From Arthrobacter sp. Soil763 (GTDB taxonomy: Bacteria > Actinomycetota > Actinomycetes > Actinomycetales > Micrococcaceae), in assembly GCF_001428365.1 (NCBI RefSeq), contig NZ_LMSH01000002.1, forward strand, positions 124,001 through 188,000: DNA of 64,000 nt, in the 5' to 3' direction. A program made the position numbers and the translations under genes. This document shows positions 24,443-31,557 of this stretch, one piece after another; position 1 is the first letter of the stretch; each line of letters begins with the position of its first letter. The notes under the pieces were generated by a model. It was not told the origin of the DNA. It did no database searches and saw only the letters and a program-made list of their open reading frames with translations.

Positions 24443-25843
24443 CTAATCCGCTGTGTCGTGCTCCAAGGGATTTTCTGTCTCCACAGAAAATATGTCAGCG
24501 ACTTCTGGTGCCTCTTTTGATTCAGCACGTGCTCGCATGCGACTAATCAGCAAATCAAGGCGATCCGAATCCAGATTTCCCGTAGTGAGGGCGTCTGAGC
24601 ATGCCTCTACAACCAATTTATGCACTCGTAGCGAAAGCTCATGTTCACTTTCGCCGAGACCAGTTTGAACTGCGACGTGGTCTGTTTCCATAGTAATCCG
24701 GACCGGAAAACGTCCGACTATGCCGCTTCCCTCGCCCCGAATCGAAGCGTGGAATGCTACCTCCACGAGGGGGCGGCTCTCCAGCGTCAGTAAGCGACAG
24801 GCAGCAACCGAGTCCAGAAGATGCTGTCCTTCAAAGCGTACTGCCTTGAGCTCAGGGCGCCTTTCGCCAACGGTCCGAAGGCTACGAGTTTCACCCCCAG
24901 GGCGCACGTTGAACCGTGCAACGGTCAAATTAATGTCATTGAGCTCCGAACCGATAAGTCGATTTTCGAGCAGATCCAGCAAGAACTCTGAGGTCGGGTG
25001 AAGCTTTCCGGGAGTTCCTGTGGACTTCTTGTCTGCAAGAGGAAGATATCCCTTTGATTCATTCCCGGTAATAACTTCAAACGCGTTTACAGCAGCCTTT
25101 GCCGGAACGGCAGAGGCTCCTTCAATTCGCAAAGAAGCGTTTCGGCCAAGCAGGATCCGAACGCTCGATTCGTGCGGCGTAGCGGCCAGACTTGCAGCTG
25201 CGAAGCGTTCCTCGACAGCCGCCTGGTACGTCTTATAAGTTCCTTGGATCTCTAGGCTTTCATCCAGATTTAGGCACTTGTCAAAAAGGAACCATCGGGC
25301 CACGCCGATCCGAATGTAACGCCCAATCACGGAGGAAAGTCGCTGGCGTGCCGCGGGGACATCGATATCCTCTTCCAAGGGAAAGACTCGGCTCACGTGC
25401 CCGCGTTCTATGGACGGCTCGTCCTCATTCGCCAGAATCAGGCGCGCTACCGCCACCCGGTCCCAGCTATAGCGCTGGGCGATTCTCGTAGCCACATCCT
25501 CTTGGCTGCCGCTTGCCGCGGCACCTTCAGCTCGAGCAATCTTCCGAAGAGTCGCGAGCTTAAGACTAACTAGAGCCTTTTTAATAACTTCGCGGTCGAC
25601 TTCGCTGTCGTCGATTCCACCATGCCGAATCTGGGAGATGGGGACAATCTCATCTTCGAGGCTGCGGCGTATTGCCTCTTCGAGCTTGTCACTAATGTCC
25701 GGGGGCTGTATGGAACCACTAGACACGGGCACTTCTTCTCGCAAACTGGCGCCTAAGTCAGCGGCAAGTTTATAGAGCTGGGCGGATCGGGCCTGTAGAT
25801 CGTCGTCCGAAAGTGCTCGAAGCGCGTGCGGTTGAGAATTCAT
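24443..25843 (-). CDS. Unknown 466-aa protein with SAP-like N-terminal segment
   Basis: No known family recognised. Residues about 75-120 contain LKLATLRKIARAEGAAASGSQEDVATRI, with the helix-extended loop-helix pattern of a SAP DNA-binding motif (L...LR.IA...G...SG...ED...RI). The rest is a mixed alpha/beta soluble protein without transmembrane segments. I placed the start at the ATG at 25843, because it overlaps the stop of the upstream 116-aa gene (ATGA) and a GGGGGGA lies upstream; an open 5' extension was rejected. It is the third gene of a tight unit with the 113-aa membrane protein and the 116-aa protein. Function unknown. Confidence 0.65.
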   Translation of the reverse strand: MNSQPHALRALSDDDLQARSAQLYKLAADLGASLREEVPVSSGSIQPPDISDKLEEAIRRSLEDEIVPISQIRHGGIDDSEVDREVIKKALVSLKLATLRKIARAEGAAASGSQEDVATRIAQRYSWDRVAVARLILANEDEPSIERGHVSRVFPLEEDIDVPAARQRLSSVIGRYIRIGVARWFLFDKCLNLDESLEIQGTYKTYQAAVEERFAAASLAATPHESSVRILLGRNASLRIEGASAVPAKAAVNAFEVITGNESKGYLPLADKKSTGTPGKLHPTSEFLLDLLENRLIGSELNDINLTVARFNVRPGGETRSLRTVGERRPELKAVRFEGQHLLDSVAACRLLTLESRPLVEVAFHASIRGEGSGIVGRFPVRITMETDHVAVQTGLGESEHELSLRVHKLVVEACSDALTTGNLDSDRLDLLISRMRARAESKEAPEVADIFSVETENPLEHDTAD

Positions 25844-26190
25844 GCGGGCCAGTCCCCCCTTTCCACATCGTTTCGGTACTCTTGCATGATCACCCAAGCG
25901 GCTGCGGTGCACATCTTCATCCAAGCATCTGGGTCTGACACTGAAGCGCCAATTTTGTCTACTACGTGATCCGCCAGCGAGTATTCAGTATGGACCGCCA
26001 CGGCAAGCATAGCGGCCACGCTCTTGTTCTCAGCCTTCTCTCCACCTGAGAAGCCTTCCAAGTGGGCGATGTAGTCATCGATGGCAGAGAACCAAGCTTT
26101 TCGTTGACTTTGCTTCGTCTTGAACCACTTCTTTGCGGCAATTTCCTTGGCCGTATCGCGCAGATCCGCGGGGATTTTGAACCTGGCCAC
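25840..26190 (-). CDS. Unknown 116-aa helical protein
   Basis: A GTG-initiated, soluble, mostly helical protein: ARFKIPADLRDTAKEIAAKKWFKTKQSQRKAWFSAIDDYIAHLEGF at the N-terminus, and AWMKMCTAAAWVIMQEYRNDVERGDWPA at the end. The Lys-rich KKWFKTKQSQRK might bind nucleic acid; this is only a composition argument. No family recognised. The start lies 1 nt after the upstream stop and its stop overlaps the next ATG, so it is embedded in a three-gene operon of the island. Confidence 0.6.
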   Translation of the reverse strand: MARFKIPADLRDTAKEIAAKKWFKTKQSQRKAWFSAIDDYIAHLEGFSGGEKAENKSVAAMLAVAVHTEYSLADHVVDKIGASVSDPDAWMKMCTAAAWVIMQEYRNDVERGDWPA

Positions 26191-26191
26191 G

Positions 26192-26533
26192 TCAGTCCTC
26201 GGATCTCGTGCCCAGGGCCAGTAGGACCGCGATAACTGGCTGTAAGACCACTGCCAACAGCAACATGAGAGCTATCCACAACTGCCTGAAGGGCAGCAAG
26301 TCCCCAGTCCCGTACAGGCCGATCCAGGAAGCGAGGGCGGCGGTCCCTAGAAGGCAGCAGAGCGCCGAAGCGCTCAGCGCTATGGCTGAGGCAGGAATCG
26401 GCAGTTTGGCTACTCTTCGCCGTCCCGCGGAGCCCAAGGTGCCGGCAAGGCTCACGGTGGCCAGCAGGAAACCTTCTATCGCCAAGCATGTTGACAACGC
26501 TTGTGCATCGGCAAAGGACGCCTGTGGATCCAC
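26192..26533 (-). CDS. Small island membrane protein (about 3 TM helices)
   Basis: A 113-residue protein starting with GTG. Hydrophobic helices occur at about residues 14-34, 46-70 (IPASAIALSASALCCLLGTAALASW) and 83-107 (LWIALMLLLAVVLQPVIAVLLALG). It is the first gene of the island operon that continues with the 116-aa and 466-aa proteins, all with overlapping or touching ends. GGGGGAA lies before the start, and CATAAT (26552-26557, minus strand) is a plausible -10. A membrane protein leading an operon of unknown soluble proteins is compatible with, but does not prove, a membrane-anchored defence module. Confidence 0.6.
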   Translation of the reverse strand: MDPQASFADAQALSTCLAIEGFLLATVSLAGTLGSAGRRRVAKLPIPASAIALSASALCCLLGTAALASWIGLYGTGDLLPFRQLWIALMLLLAVVLQPVIAVLLALGTRSED

Positions 26534-26551
26534 GTTCCCCCCTGCCTAGCG

Positions 26552-26557
26552 ATTATG
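26552..26557 (-). promoter_or_regulatory. Possible -10 box CATAAT of the island operon
   Basis: CATAAT on the minus strand, 18 nt upstream of the GTG of the 113-aa membrane protein gene, in a locally A/T-rich stretch that ends at the boundary with GC-rich backbone DNA. No clear -35. Confidence 0.4.
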
Positions 26558-26639
26558 ACCTACAGAGACTACCGCGAGATAAGTAGGATAATTAAACTCA
26601 CTGCGTGCGGCCGTCTTGGAGACGCGCACGACCGGGCGC

Positions 26640-27341
26640 TTACACAAGCGGCCAGGGGTACCGCATGCCCGTCCGGTCCACCGGCAGCGACCCGGCCACC
26701 AGCATCCGCTGCACCCGTCGCTGCAGGGCGGTGACCTCGTCGGCGTCGAGCAGCTCGGCCAGCTCGGCGGGCACGGCCTCGGCAAGCGGGGCGATGTCCG
26801 CCAGCAGGGCCTCGGGGATGGGCTCGCCGGCGAAGTCCCAGATCACGGTGCGGAGCTTGAACGCTGCGGAGAAGAACAGCCCGTGGTCGATGCCCCAGAT
26901 CCGGCCGTCGTCGCCGCGCAGCACGTGGCCGCTCTTGCGGTCGGTGTTGTTGGCGACGAAGTCGAAGAGGGCGATCCGGGCCAGCTCGGCGTGGGTCTCG
27001 GGGGAGTCCTCGAACAGGGTGAAGTAGTGCTGCTGGAAGTCGCTCTCGATGAACCACTGCAGCGAGCCGCCGCCCAGGGGAGCGTCCTCGCGGACCACCG
27101 TGGGCGGCACGAAACCCCAGCCCAGCGACTCGCTCAGCAGGTAGGCGGCGCGTTCGCGCTTGTAGAGCCCCGGCTCGAAGTCGGAGAGCGGGCGTTCGCC
27201 GGCCTCCGGCTTGTAGACCGCGTACCCCTCCTCCTCGCCACAGGTGACCTGGACCAGGAACGTCTGGTTGCTGCTGCGCGGAATCAGACCGAGCAGTTCG
27301 ACGCTGCCCTCGGTCAGGAGGGTCAGTTCGCGGCCGGGCAC
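26640..27341 (-). CDS. SCO1664 family protein
   Basis: A 233-residue protein of the actinobacterial SCO1664 family, distantly related to PI3/4-kinase-like folds. Recognisable segments are NQTFLVQVTCGEEEGYAVYKPEAGERPLSDF, LYKRERAAYLLSESLGWGFVPPTVVRE, ALFDFVANNTDRKSGHVLRG and IWGIDHGLFF; the D-F-V-x-N-N-x-D-R and W-G-I-D-H motifs resemble a kinase catalytic loop and metal site. It lies 19 nt downstream of a histidine-phosphatase gene, a pairing conserved in actinobacteria. The GTG start has CTGGAG upstream. The physiological role is not established. Confidence 0.88.
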   Translation of the reverse strand: MPGRELTLLTEGSVELLGLIPRSSNQTFLVQVTCGEEEGYAVYKPEAGERPLSDFEPGLYKRERAAYLLSESLGWGFVPPTVVREDAPLGGGSLQWFIESDFQQHYFTLFEDSPETHAELARIALFDFVANNTDRKSGHVLRGDDGRIWGIDHGLFFSAAFKLRTVIWDFAGEPIPEALLADIAPLAEAVPAELAELLDADEVTALQRRVQRMLVAGSLPVDRTGMRYPWPLV

Positions 27342-27360
27342 GGTCGCTCCAGAAACACGG

Positions 27361-28029
27361 TCATGACGGCCTCAGCGCACTGAGCGGTTCCGCCGTCGAA
27401 TTCACCATCAGCACCGCAGGGTCCTGGCCGTCCGTATAGGAGATGGCGGACACGGACCCCGGGCTGATGAAGATGCGCTGGAACAGGTTCAGCGGCGTGC
27501 CGAGGGCGTTCGCCACCGCGGCCTTGATGGGGTCGGCGTGCGAGAAGCACACCACCACGCCGCCGGCGTGGGCATCCCGCAGCGCCTCCATCGCGCCGAC
27601 AATCCGGGACTGCATCTCCGGGAAGCTCTCGCCATCCGGGAAGCGGAACTCGGACGGACTGTGCTGCACGGTCTGCCACTCCGGCAGCGCCGCCAGCTCC
27701 GCGATCGCGGAGCCGGTCCAGCCTCCGAAATCGCACTCCAGCAACCCGTCGTCGTGCTTTACCGCCAACCCGGTGCGGGCCGCCGTCGGCTCCGCCGTCT
27801 CGCAGGCGCGCTCCAGCGGCGAGGAGTAGAGGGCATCCACCGGCAGCCCGGCGAGCCGGTCCGCGACGCGTTCGGCCTGCTCCCGGCCGCGGTCGGACAG
27901 GTGCAGCCCCGGCGCCCGGCCCGGCAGGACCGAGCCCGTCGTCGGCGTCTGGCCGTGGCGCACCAGGAGCAGGAGGGTGGCCGGACTCGCGGGGGCCGGG
28001 GGAGGAGTTGATTCGGTTGCTGTAGCCAT
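27361..28029 (-). CDS. Histidine phosphatase family protein (MSMEG_4193-like)
   Basis: A 222-residue phosphoglycerate-mutase-like phosphatase. The catalytic motif is LLVRHGQTPTTGS (phosphohistidine in RHG), with ALYSSPLERACETAEP, DGLLECDFGGWTG and VVVCFSHADPIKAAVANALG (second His) in family order. The substrate is unknown. It is first in a two-gene unit with the SCO1664 gene. I placed the start at the ATG at 28029: a TAGGGT hexamer (28038-28043, minus strand) lies 8 nt upstream, and the alternative ATG at 28038 overlaps it. Confidence 0.88.
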   Translation of the reverse strand: MATATESTPPPAPASPATLLLLVRHGQTPTTGSVLPGRAPGLHLSDRGREQAERVADRLAGLPVDALYSSPLERACETAEPTAARTGLAVKHDDGLLECDFGGWTGSAIAELAALPEWQTVQHSPSEFRFPDGESFPEMQSRIVGAMEALRDAHAGGVVVCFSHADPIKAAVANALGTPLNLFQRIFISPGSVSAISYTDGQDPAVLMVNSTAEPLSALRPS

Positions 28030-28037
28030 CGCTATCA

Positions 28038-28043
28038 ACCCTA
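28038..28043 (-). promoter_or_regulatory. -10 box TAGGGT of a leaderless promoter
   Basis: TAGGGT on the minus strand ends 8 nt before the phosphatase ATG; it serves the phosphatase-SCO1664 pair. Confidence 0.45.
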
Positions 28044-28123
28044 CGTCCGCACCAAGGCCCAGTGCGGAGGAATCTTCCGAAAATCCCTCGATTCCCCGCC
28101 GGGTGCAGGTCTACGGTGGAGGA

Positions 28124-29512
28124 GTGAGTGATCGCCCCGAAATCTTCACTGTTGGTGAACTGCGTGCCGCCGGCCACGTCCACAAGGACCTGCGCCGCGA
28201 AATCCGCGACAACCTGCTGGCCGCGCTCGCCGTCGGCCGAGACCCCTGGCCCGGGATGTATGGCTTCAGCCGGACCGTCCTGCCCCAGCTGGAACGCGCC
28301 CTGCTCGCCGGGCACGACGTCGTCCTGCTCGGCGAACGCGGCCAGGGCAAGACCCGGCTCCTGCGCACCCTGGCCGGGCTGCTGGACGAGTGGTCGCCGG
28401 TGATCGAGGACTCGGAACTGAACGAACACCCCTACGAACCCATCACCGAGCACTCCCGCGCCCTGGCCCTCACCGAGGGGGACCGGCTCCGGGTGGCGTG
28501 GCGGCACCGTTCGGAACGGTACGTCGAGAAGCTCGCGACGCCGGACACCTCCGTCGCGGACCTGATCGGCGACGTCGACCCGATGCGGGTAGCTGAGGGC
28601 CGCCGCCTGGGCGACCCGGAAACCATCCATTACGGCCTGGTCCCGCGCTCCAACCGCGGCATCATCGCCATCAACGAACTCCCCGACCTCGCCGAGCGGA
28701 TCCAGGTCTCCATGCTCAACGTGATGGAGGAGCGCGACATCCAGATCCGCGGCTACGTGCTGCGGCTGCCGCTGGACGTCCTGGTGGTCGCCTCAGCCAA
28801 CCCGGAGGACTACACCAACCGGGGCCGGATCATCACGCCGCTGCGGGACCGCTTCGGCGCCGAAATCCGCACCCACTACCCGATCGAGCTCGACGACGAG
28901 GTGGCCGTCATCCGGCAGGAGGGCCACCTGGTGGCCGGCGTCCCGCCCGTCATCCTGGAGATCCTGGCCCGCTACACACGGGCGCTGCGGGAGTCCCCGG
29001 CGATCAACCAGACGTCCGGGGTATCCGCCCGGTTCGCCATTGCCGGCGCCGAGACCGTCGCCGCCGCTGCCCTGCGCCGGGCCAGCGTGCGCGGCGAGGA
29101 CGAGGCCGTGGCCCGGATCATCGACCTCGACGCCGCGGTGGAGGTCCTCGCCGGGAAGATCGAGTTCGAATCCGGTGAGGAAGGGCGGGAGCAGGACATT
29201 CTGGACCACCTGCTGCGGATGGCCACCGCGGAGGCCGTGCGGGCGCACTTCCACGGCCTCGACATGGGCGACCTCGTCGCCGCCCTGGACGGCCACACCA
29301 CGGTCACCACCGGGGAACTGGTCACCGCGCGGGAGTTCCTGGAGGGTCTCCCGTCGCTCAACGGATCGAGCCTCTACGACGAGATCGGTGAGCGCCTGGG
29401 CGCCACCAACGACGGACAGCGCGCCGCCGCCGTCGAGCTGGCCCTCGAAGGCCTCTACCTCGCCCGTCGGATCTCCAAGGACTCCGACGACGAAGCCACC
29501 GTCTACGGCTAG
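28124..29512 (+). CDS. AAA+ ATPase, MoxR/magnesium-chelatase-like
   Basis: A 462-residue AAA+ ATPase. Walker A is LLGERGQGKTRLL. The Walker B region reads GIIAINELPDLAERIQVSMLNVMEERDIQIRGYVLRL, with Asn-Glu where Asp-Glu is normal. Sensor-1 is VVASANPEDYTNRGR, followed by an arginine finger region (ITPLRDRFGAEIRTHYP). A C-terminal helical lid follows. MoxR/ChlI-type ATPases work with VWA-domain partners as chaperones or metal-insertion machines, and the VWA gene follows 26 nt downstream. The GTG start has GGAGGA directly upstream and also a TACGGT hexamer 6 nt away. Confidence 0.88.
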   Translation: MSDRPEIFTVGELRAAGHVHKDLRREIRDNLLAALAVGRDPWPGMYGFSRTVLPQLERALLAGHDVVLLGERGQGKTRLLRTLAGLLDEWSPVIEDSELNEHPYEPITEHSRALALTEGDRLRVAWRHRSERYVEKLATPDTSVADLIGDVDPMRVAEGRRLGDPETIHYGLVPRSNRGIIAINELPDLAERIQVSMLNVMEERDIQIRGYVLRLPLDVLVVASANPEDYTNRGRIITPLRDRFGAEIRTHYPIELDDEVAVIRQEGHLVAGVPPVILEILARYTRALRESPAINQTSGVSARFAIAGAETVAAAALRRASVRGEDEAVARIIDLDAAVEVLAGKIEFESGEEGREQDILDHLLRMATAEAVRAHFHGLDMGDLVAALDGHTTVTTGELVTAREFLEGLPSLNGSSLYDEIGERLGATNDGQRAAAVELALEGLYLARRISKDSDDEATVYG

Positions 29513-29538
29513 GCGCCGCTAAGGCTAAGGAGGCCGCC

Positions 29539-31542
29539 ATGAGTGTTCACCACCGGTCCCGGTACAGCCGGTACGCGGGCGGGCCCGATCCGCTCGCGCC
29601 GCCGGTGGACCTGACGGAGGCGCTCGACGCCGTCGCCGAGGACGTGATGGCCGGGTACTCGCCGCGGCACGCCCTGCAGGAGTACCTGCGCCGCGGCGGC
29701 CGGAACCGGGAAGGCCTCGACGAGCTGGCCGGCCGGGTGCAGCAGCGGCGCAAGGACCTGCTGGGCCGGCACAAGCTGGACGGGACGCTCAACGAGGTCC
29801 AGAAGCTGCTGGAGACCGCGGTGCTGGAGGAGCGCAAGCAGCTGGCCCGCGACGTCCGGATGGACGACACGGACCGCGCCTTCCGCGAGATGCAGCTGCA
29901 GAACCTGCCAACGTCCACGGCCGCGGCGGTCAACGAACTCGCCTCCTACGACTGGCAGTCCAGCACCGCCCGGGAAGCCTACGAACAGATCAAGGACCTG
30001 CTTGGCCGGGAGATCCTGGACCAGCGCTTCGCCGGCATGAAGCAGGCGCTCGAGGGCGCCACCGAGGAGGACCGCGCCGCCGTCGCCGAGATGCTGGGCG
30101 ACCTCAACGAGCTGCTCGACAAGCACCGCCGCGGCGAGTACACGGACGCGGACTTCCAGGCCTTCATGGCCAAGCACGGCGAGTTCTTCCCGGAGAACCC
30201 GCAGTCGGTCGAGGAGCTGATCGACGCGCTCGCCGAGCGCGCGGCCGCCGCCCAGCGGATGCTGCGCTCCATGTCCGCCGAGCAGCGCGAGGAACTGACG
30301 CAGCTCTCCGCCCAGGCGTTCGGCTCGCCGGAGCTTATGGCACAGCTGGGCCAAATCGATGCGAACCTGCAGGCCCTGCGCCCCGGCGAAGACTGGTCCG
30401 GCTCCGAGCAGTTCAACGGCGAGGAGGGGCTCGGCCTTGGCGACGGCACCGGCGTACTGCAGGACCTCGCCGAACTGGACGAACTCGCCGAGCAGCTCTC
30501 CCAGTCCTACAACGGCTCCCGCCTGGATGACCTGGACCTGGAGGCCCTGGCCCGCCAACTGGGGCAGGACGCGGCCGTCTCGGCGCGGACGCTCGCGGAG
30601 ATTGAGAAGGCCATGCACGACGGCGGGTTCCTGCAGCGCGGCGCCGACGGGGACCTGAAGCTCTCGCCGCAGGCCATGCGCCGGCTGGGCCGGTCGCTGC
30701 TGCGGGACACCGCCAAGCAGCTCTCCGGCCGGCAGGGCCGCCGGGACACCCGGATGGCCGGCGCCGCGGGGGAGCCGACCGGTTCCAGCAGGCCGTGGGA
30801 GTTCGGCGACGCCGAGCCCTGGGACGTCACCCGGACCATCACCAACGCGATCCGCCGCACCATCGCCGACGGCGGCGACCCGCGCCGCGGCCTACGCCTG
30901 GCCGTGGACGACATCGAGGTGACCGAGACCGAGGCCCGCACCCAGGCCGCCGTCGCGCTGCTGGTCGATGTCTCCTTCTCGATGGCCGCGGAGGGGCGCT
31001 GGGTGCCGATGAAACGCACCGCGCTGGCCCTGCACCACCTCGTGTCCACTAAGTTCCGCGGCGACCGGCTGCAGCTGATCACGTTCGGCCGGTACGCGCA
31101 GTCCATGGACATCGGTGAGCTCACGGCCCTGCCGGCGCTGCGCGAACAGGGCACCAACCTGCACCACGGGCTGCTGCTGGCGGGCAGGTTCTTCCGCAAG
31201 CATCCGTCCATGCAGCCGGTGCTGCTGGTGGTGACCGACGGCGAGCCCACCGCGCACCTGCTGGCCGACGGCGACTCGTGGTTCAACTATCCGCCGGACC
31301 CCGAGACCATCCGCGTCACGGTCGCCGAGCTGGACCGGCTGGGCCGCGCCGGGGTGCAGGCGACGTTCTTCCGGCTGGGCCACGACCCCGGGCTGGAACG
31401 CTTCATCCAGAAGCTGGCCCGGCGGGTCGACGGCCGGGTGGTGGCGCCGGACACCGGGGACCTGGGCGCCGCCGTCGTCGGAGAGTACCTCCGCGCGCAC
31501 TTCCGCGGCCGGGCCTTCGGCGACGGCGACTGGGCCACGTAG
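29539..31542 (+). CDS. VWA-domain protein, partner of the AAA+ ATPase
   Basis: A 667-residue protein. The first 440 residues are charged and helical with no recognised domain. The C-terminal part (about 460-650) is a von Willebrand A domain with a MIDAS motif D-V-S-F-S in ALLVDVSFSMAAEG, and VVTDGEPTAHL. It pairs with the preceding AAA+ ATPase as in MoxR-VWA and BchI/BchD systems, where the VWA subunit presents the substrate. CTAAGGAGG precedes the ATG. It converges with the adenylation-acyltransferase gene 15 nt away. Target unknown. Confidence 0.88.
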   Translation: MSVHHRSRYSRYAGGPDPLAPPVDLTEALDAVAEDVMAGYSPRHALQEYLRRGGRNREGLDELAGRVQQRRKDLLGRHKLDGTLNEVQKLLETAVLEERKQLARDVRMDDTDRAFREMQLQNLPTSTAAAVNELASYDWQSSTAREAYEQIKDLLGREILDQRFAGMKQALEGATEEDRAAVAEMLGDLNELLDKHRRGEYTDADFQAFMAKHGEFFPENPQSVEELIDALAERAAAAQRMLRSMSAEQREELTQLSAQAFGSPELMAQLGQIDANLQALRPGEDWSGSEQFNGEEGLGLGDGTGVLQDLAELDELAEQLSQSYNGSRLDDLDLEALARQLGQDAAVSARTLAEIEKAMHDGGFLQRGADGDLKLSPQAMRRLGRSLLRDTAKQLSGRQGRRDTRMAGAAGEPTGSSRPWEFGDAEPWDVTRTITNAIRRTIADGGDPRRGLRLAVDDIEVTETEARTQAAVALLVDVSFSMAAEGRWVPMKRTALALHHLVSTKFRGDRLQLITFGRYAQSMDIGELTALPALREQGTNLHHGLLLAGRFFRKHPSMQPVLLVVTDGEPTAHLLADGDSWFNYPPDPETIRVTVAELDRLGRAGVQATFFRLGHDPGLERFIQKLARRVDGRVVAPDTGDLGAAVVGEYLRAHFRGRAFGDGDWAT

Positions 31543-31557
31543 GCCGTTCAGCGCCGG

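Noticed and set aside
29150..29180. GTTCGAATCC string resembling a tRNA T-arm
   Set aside because: It lies inside the AAA+ coding sequence and no acceptor stem or anticodon arm surrounds it.
29509..30618. Long - strand frame inside the VWA gene
   Set aside because: Antisense to a gene with a good ribosome site and a VWA domain; Val/Leu/Gly-rich without motifs.
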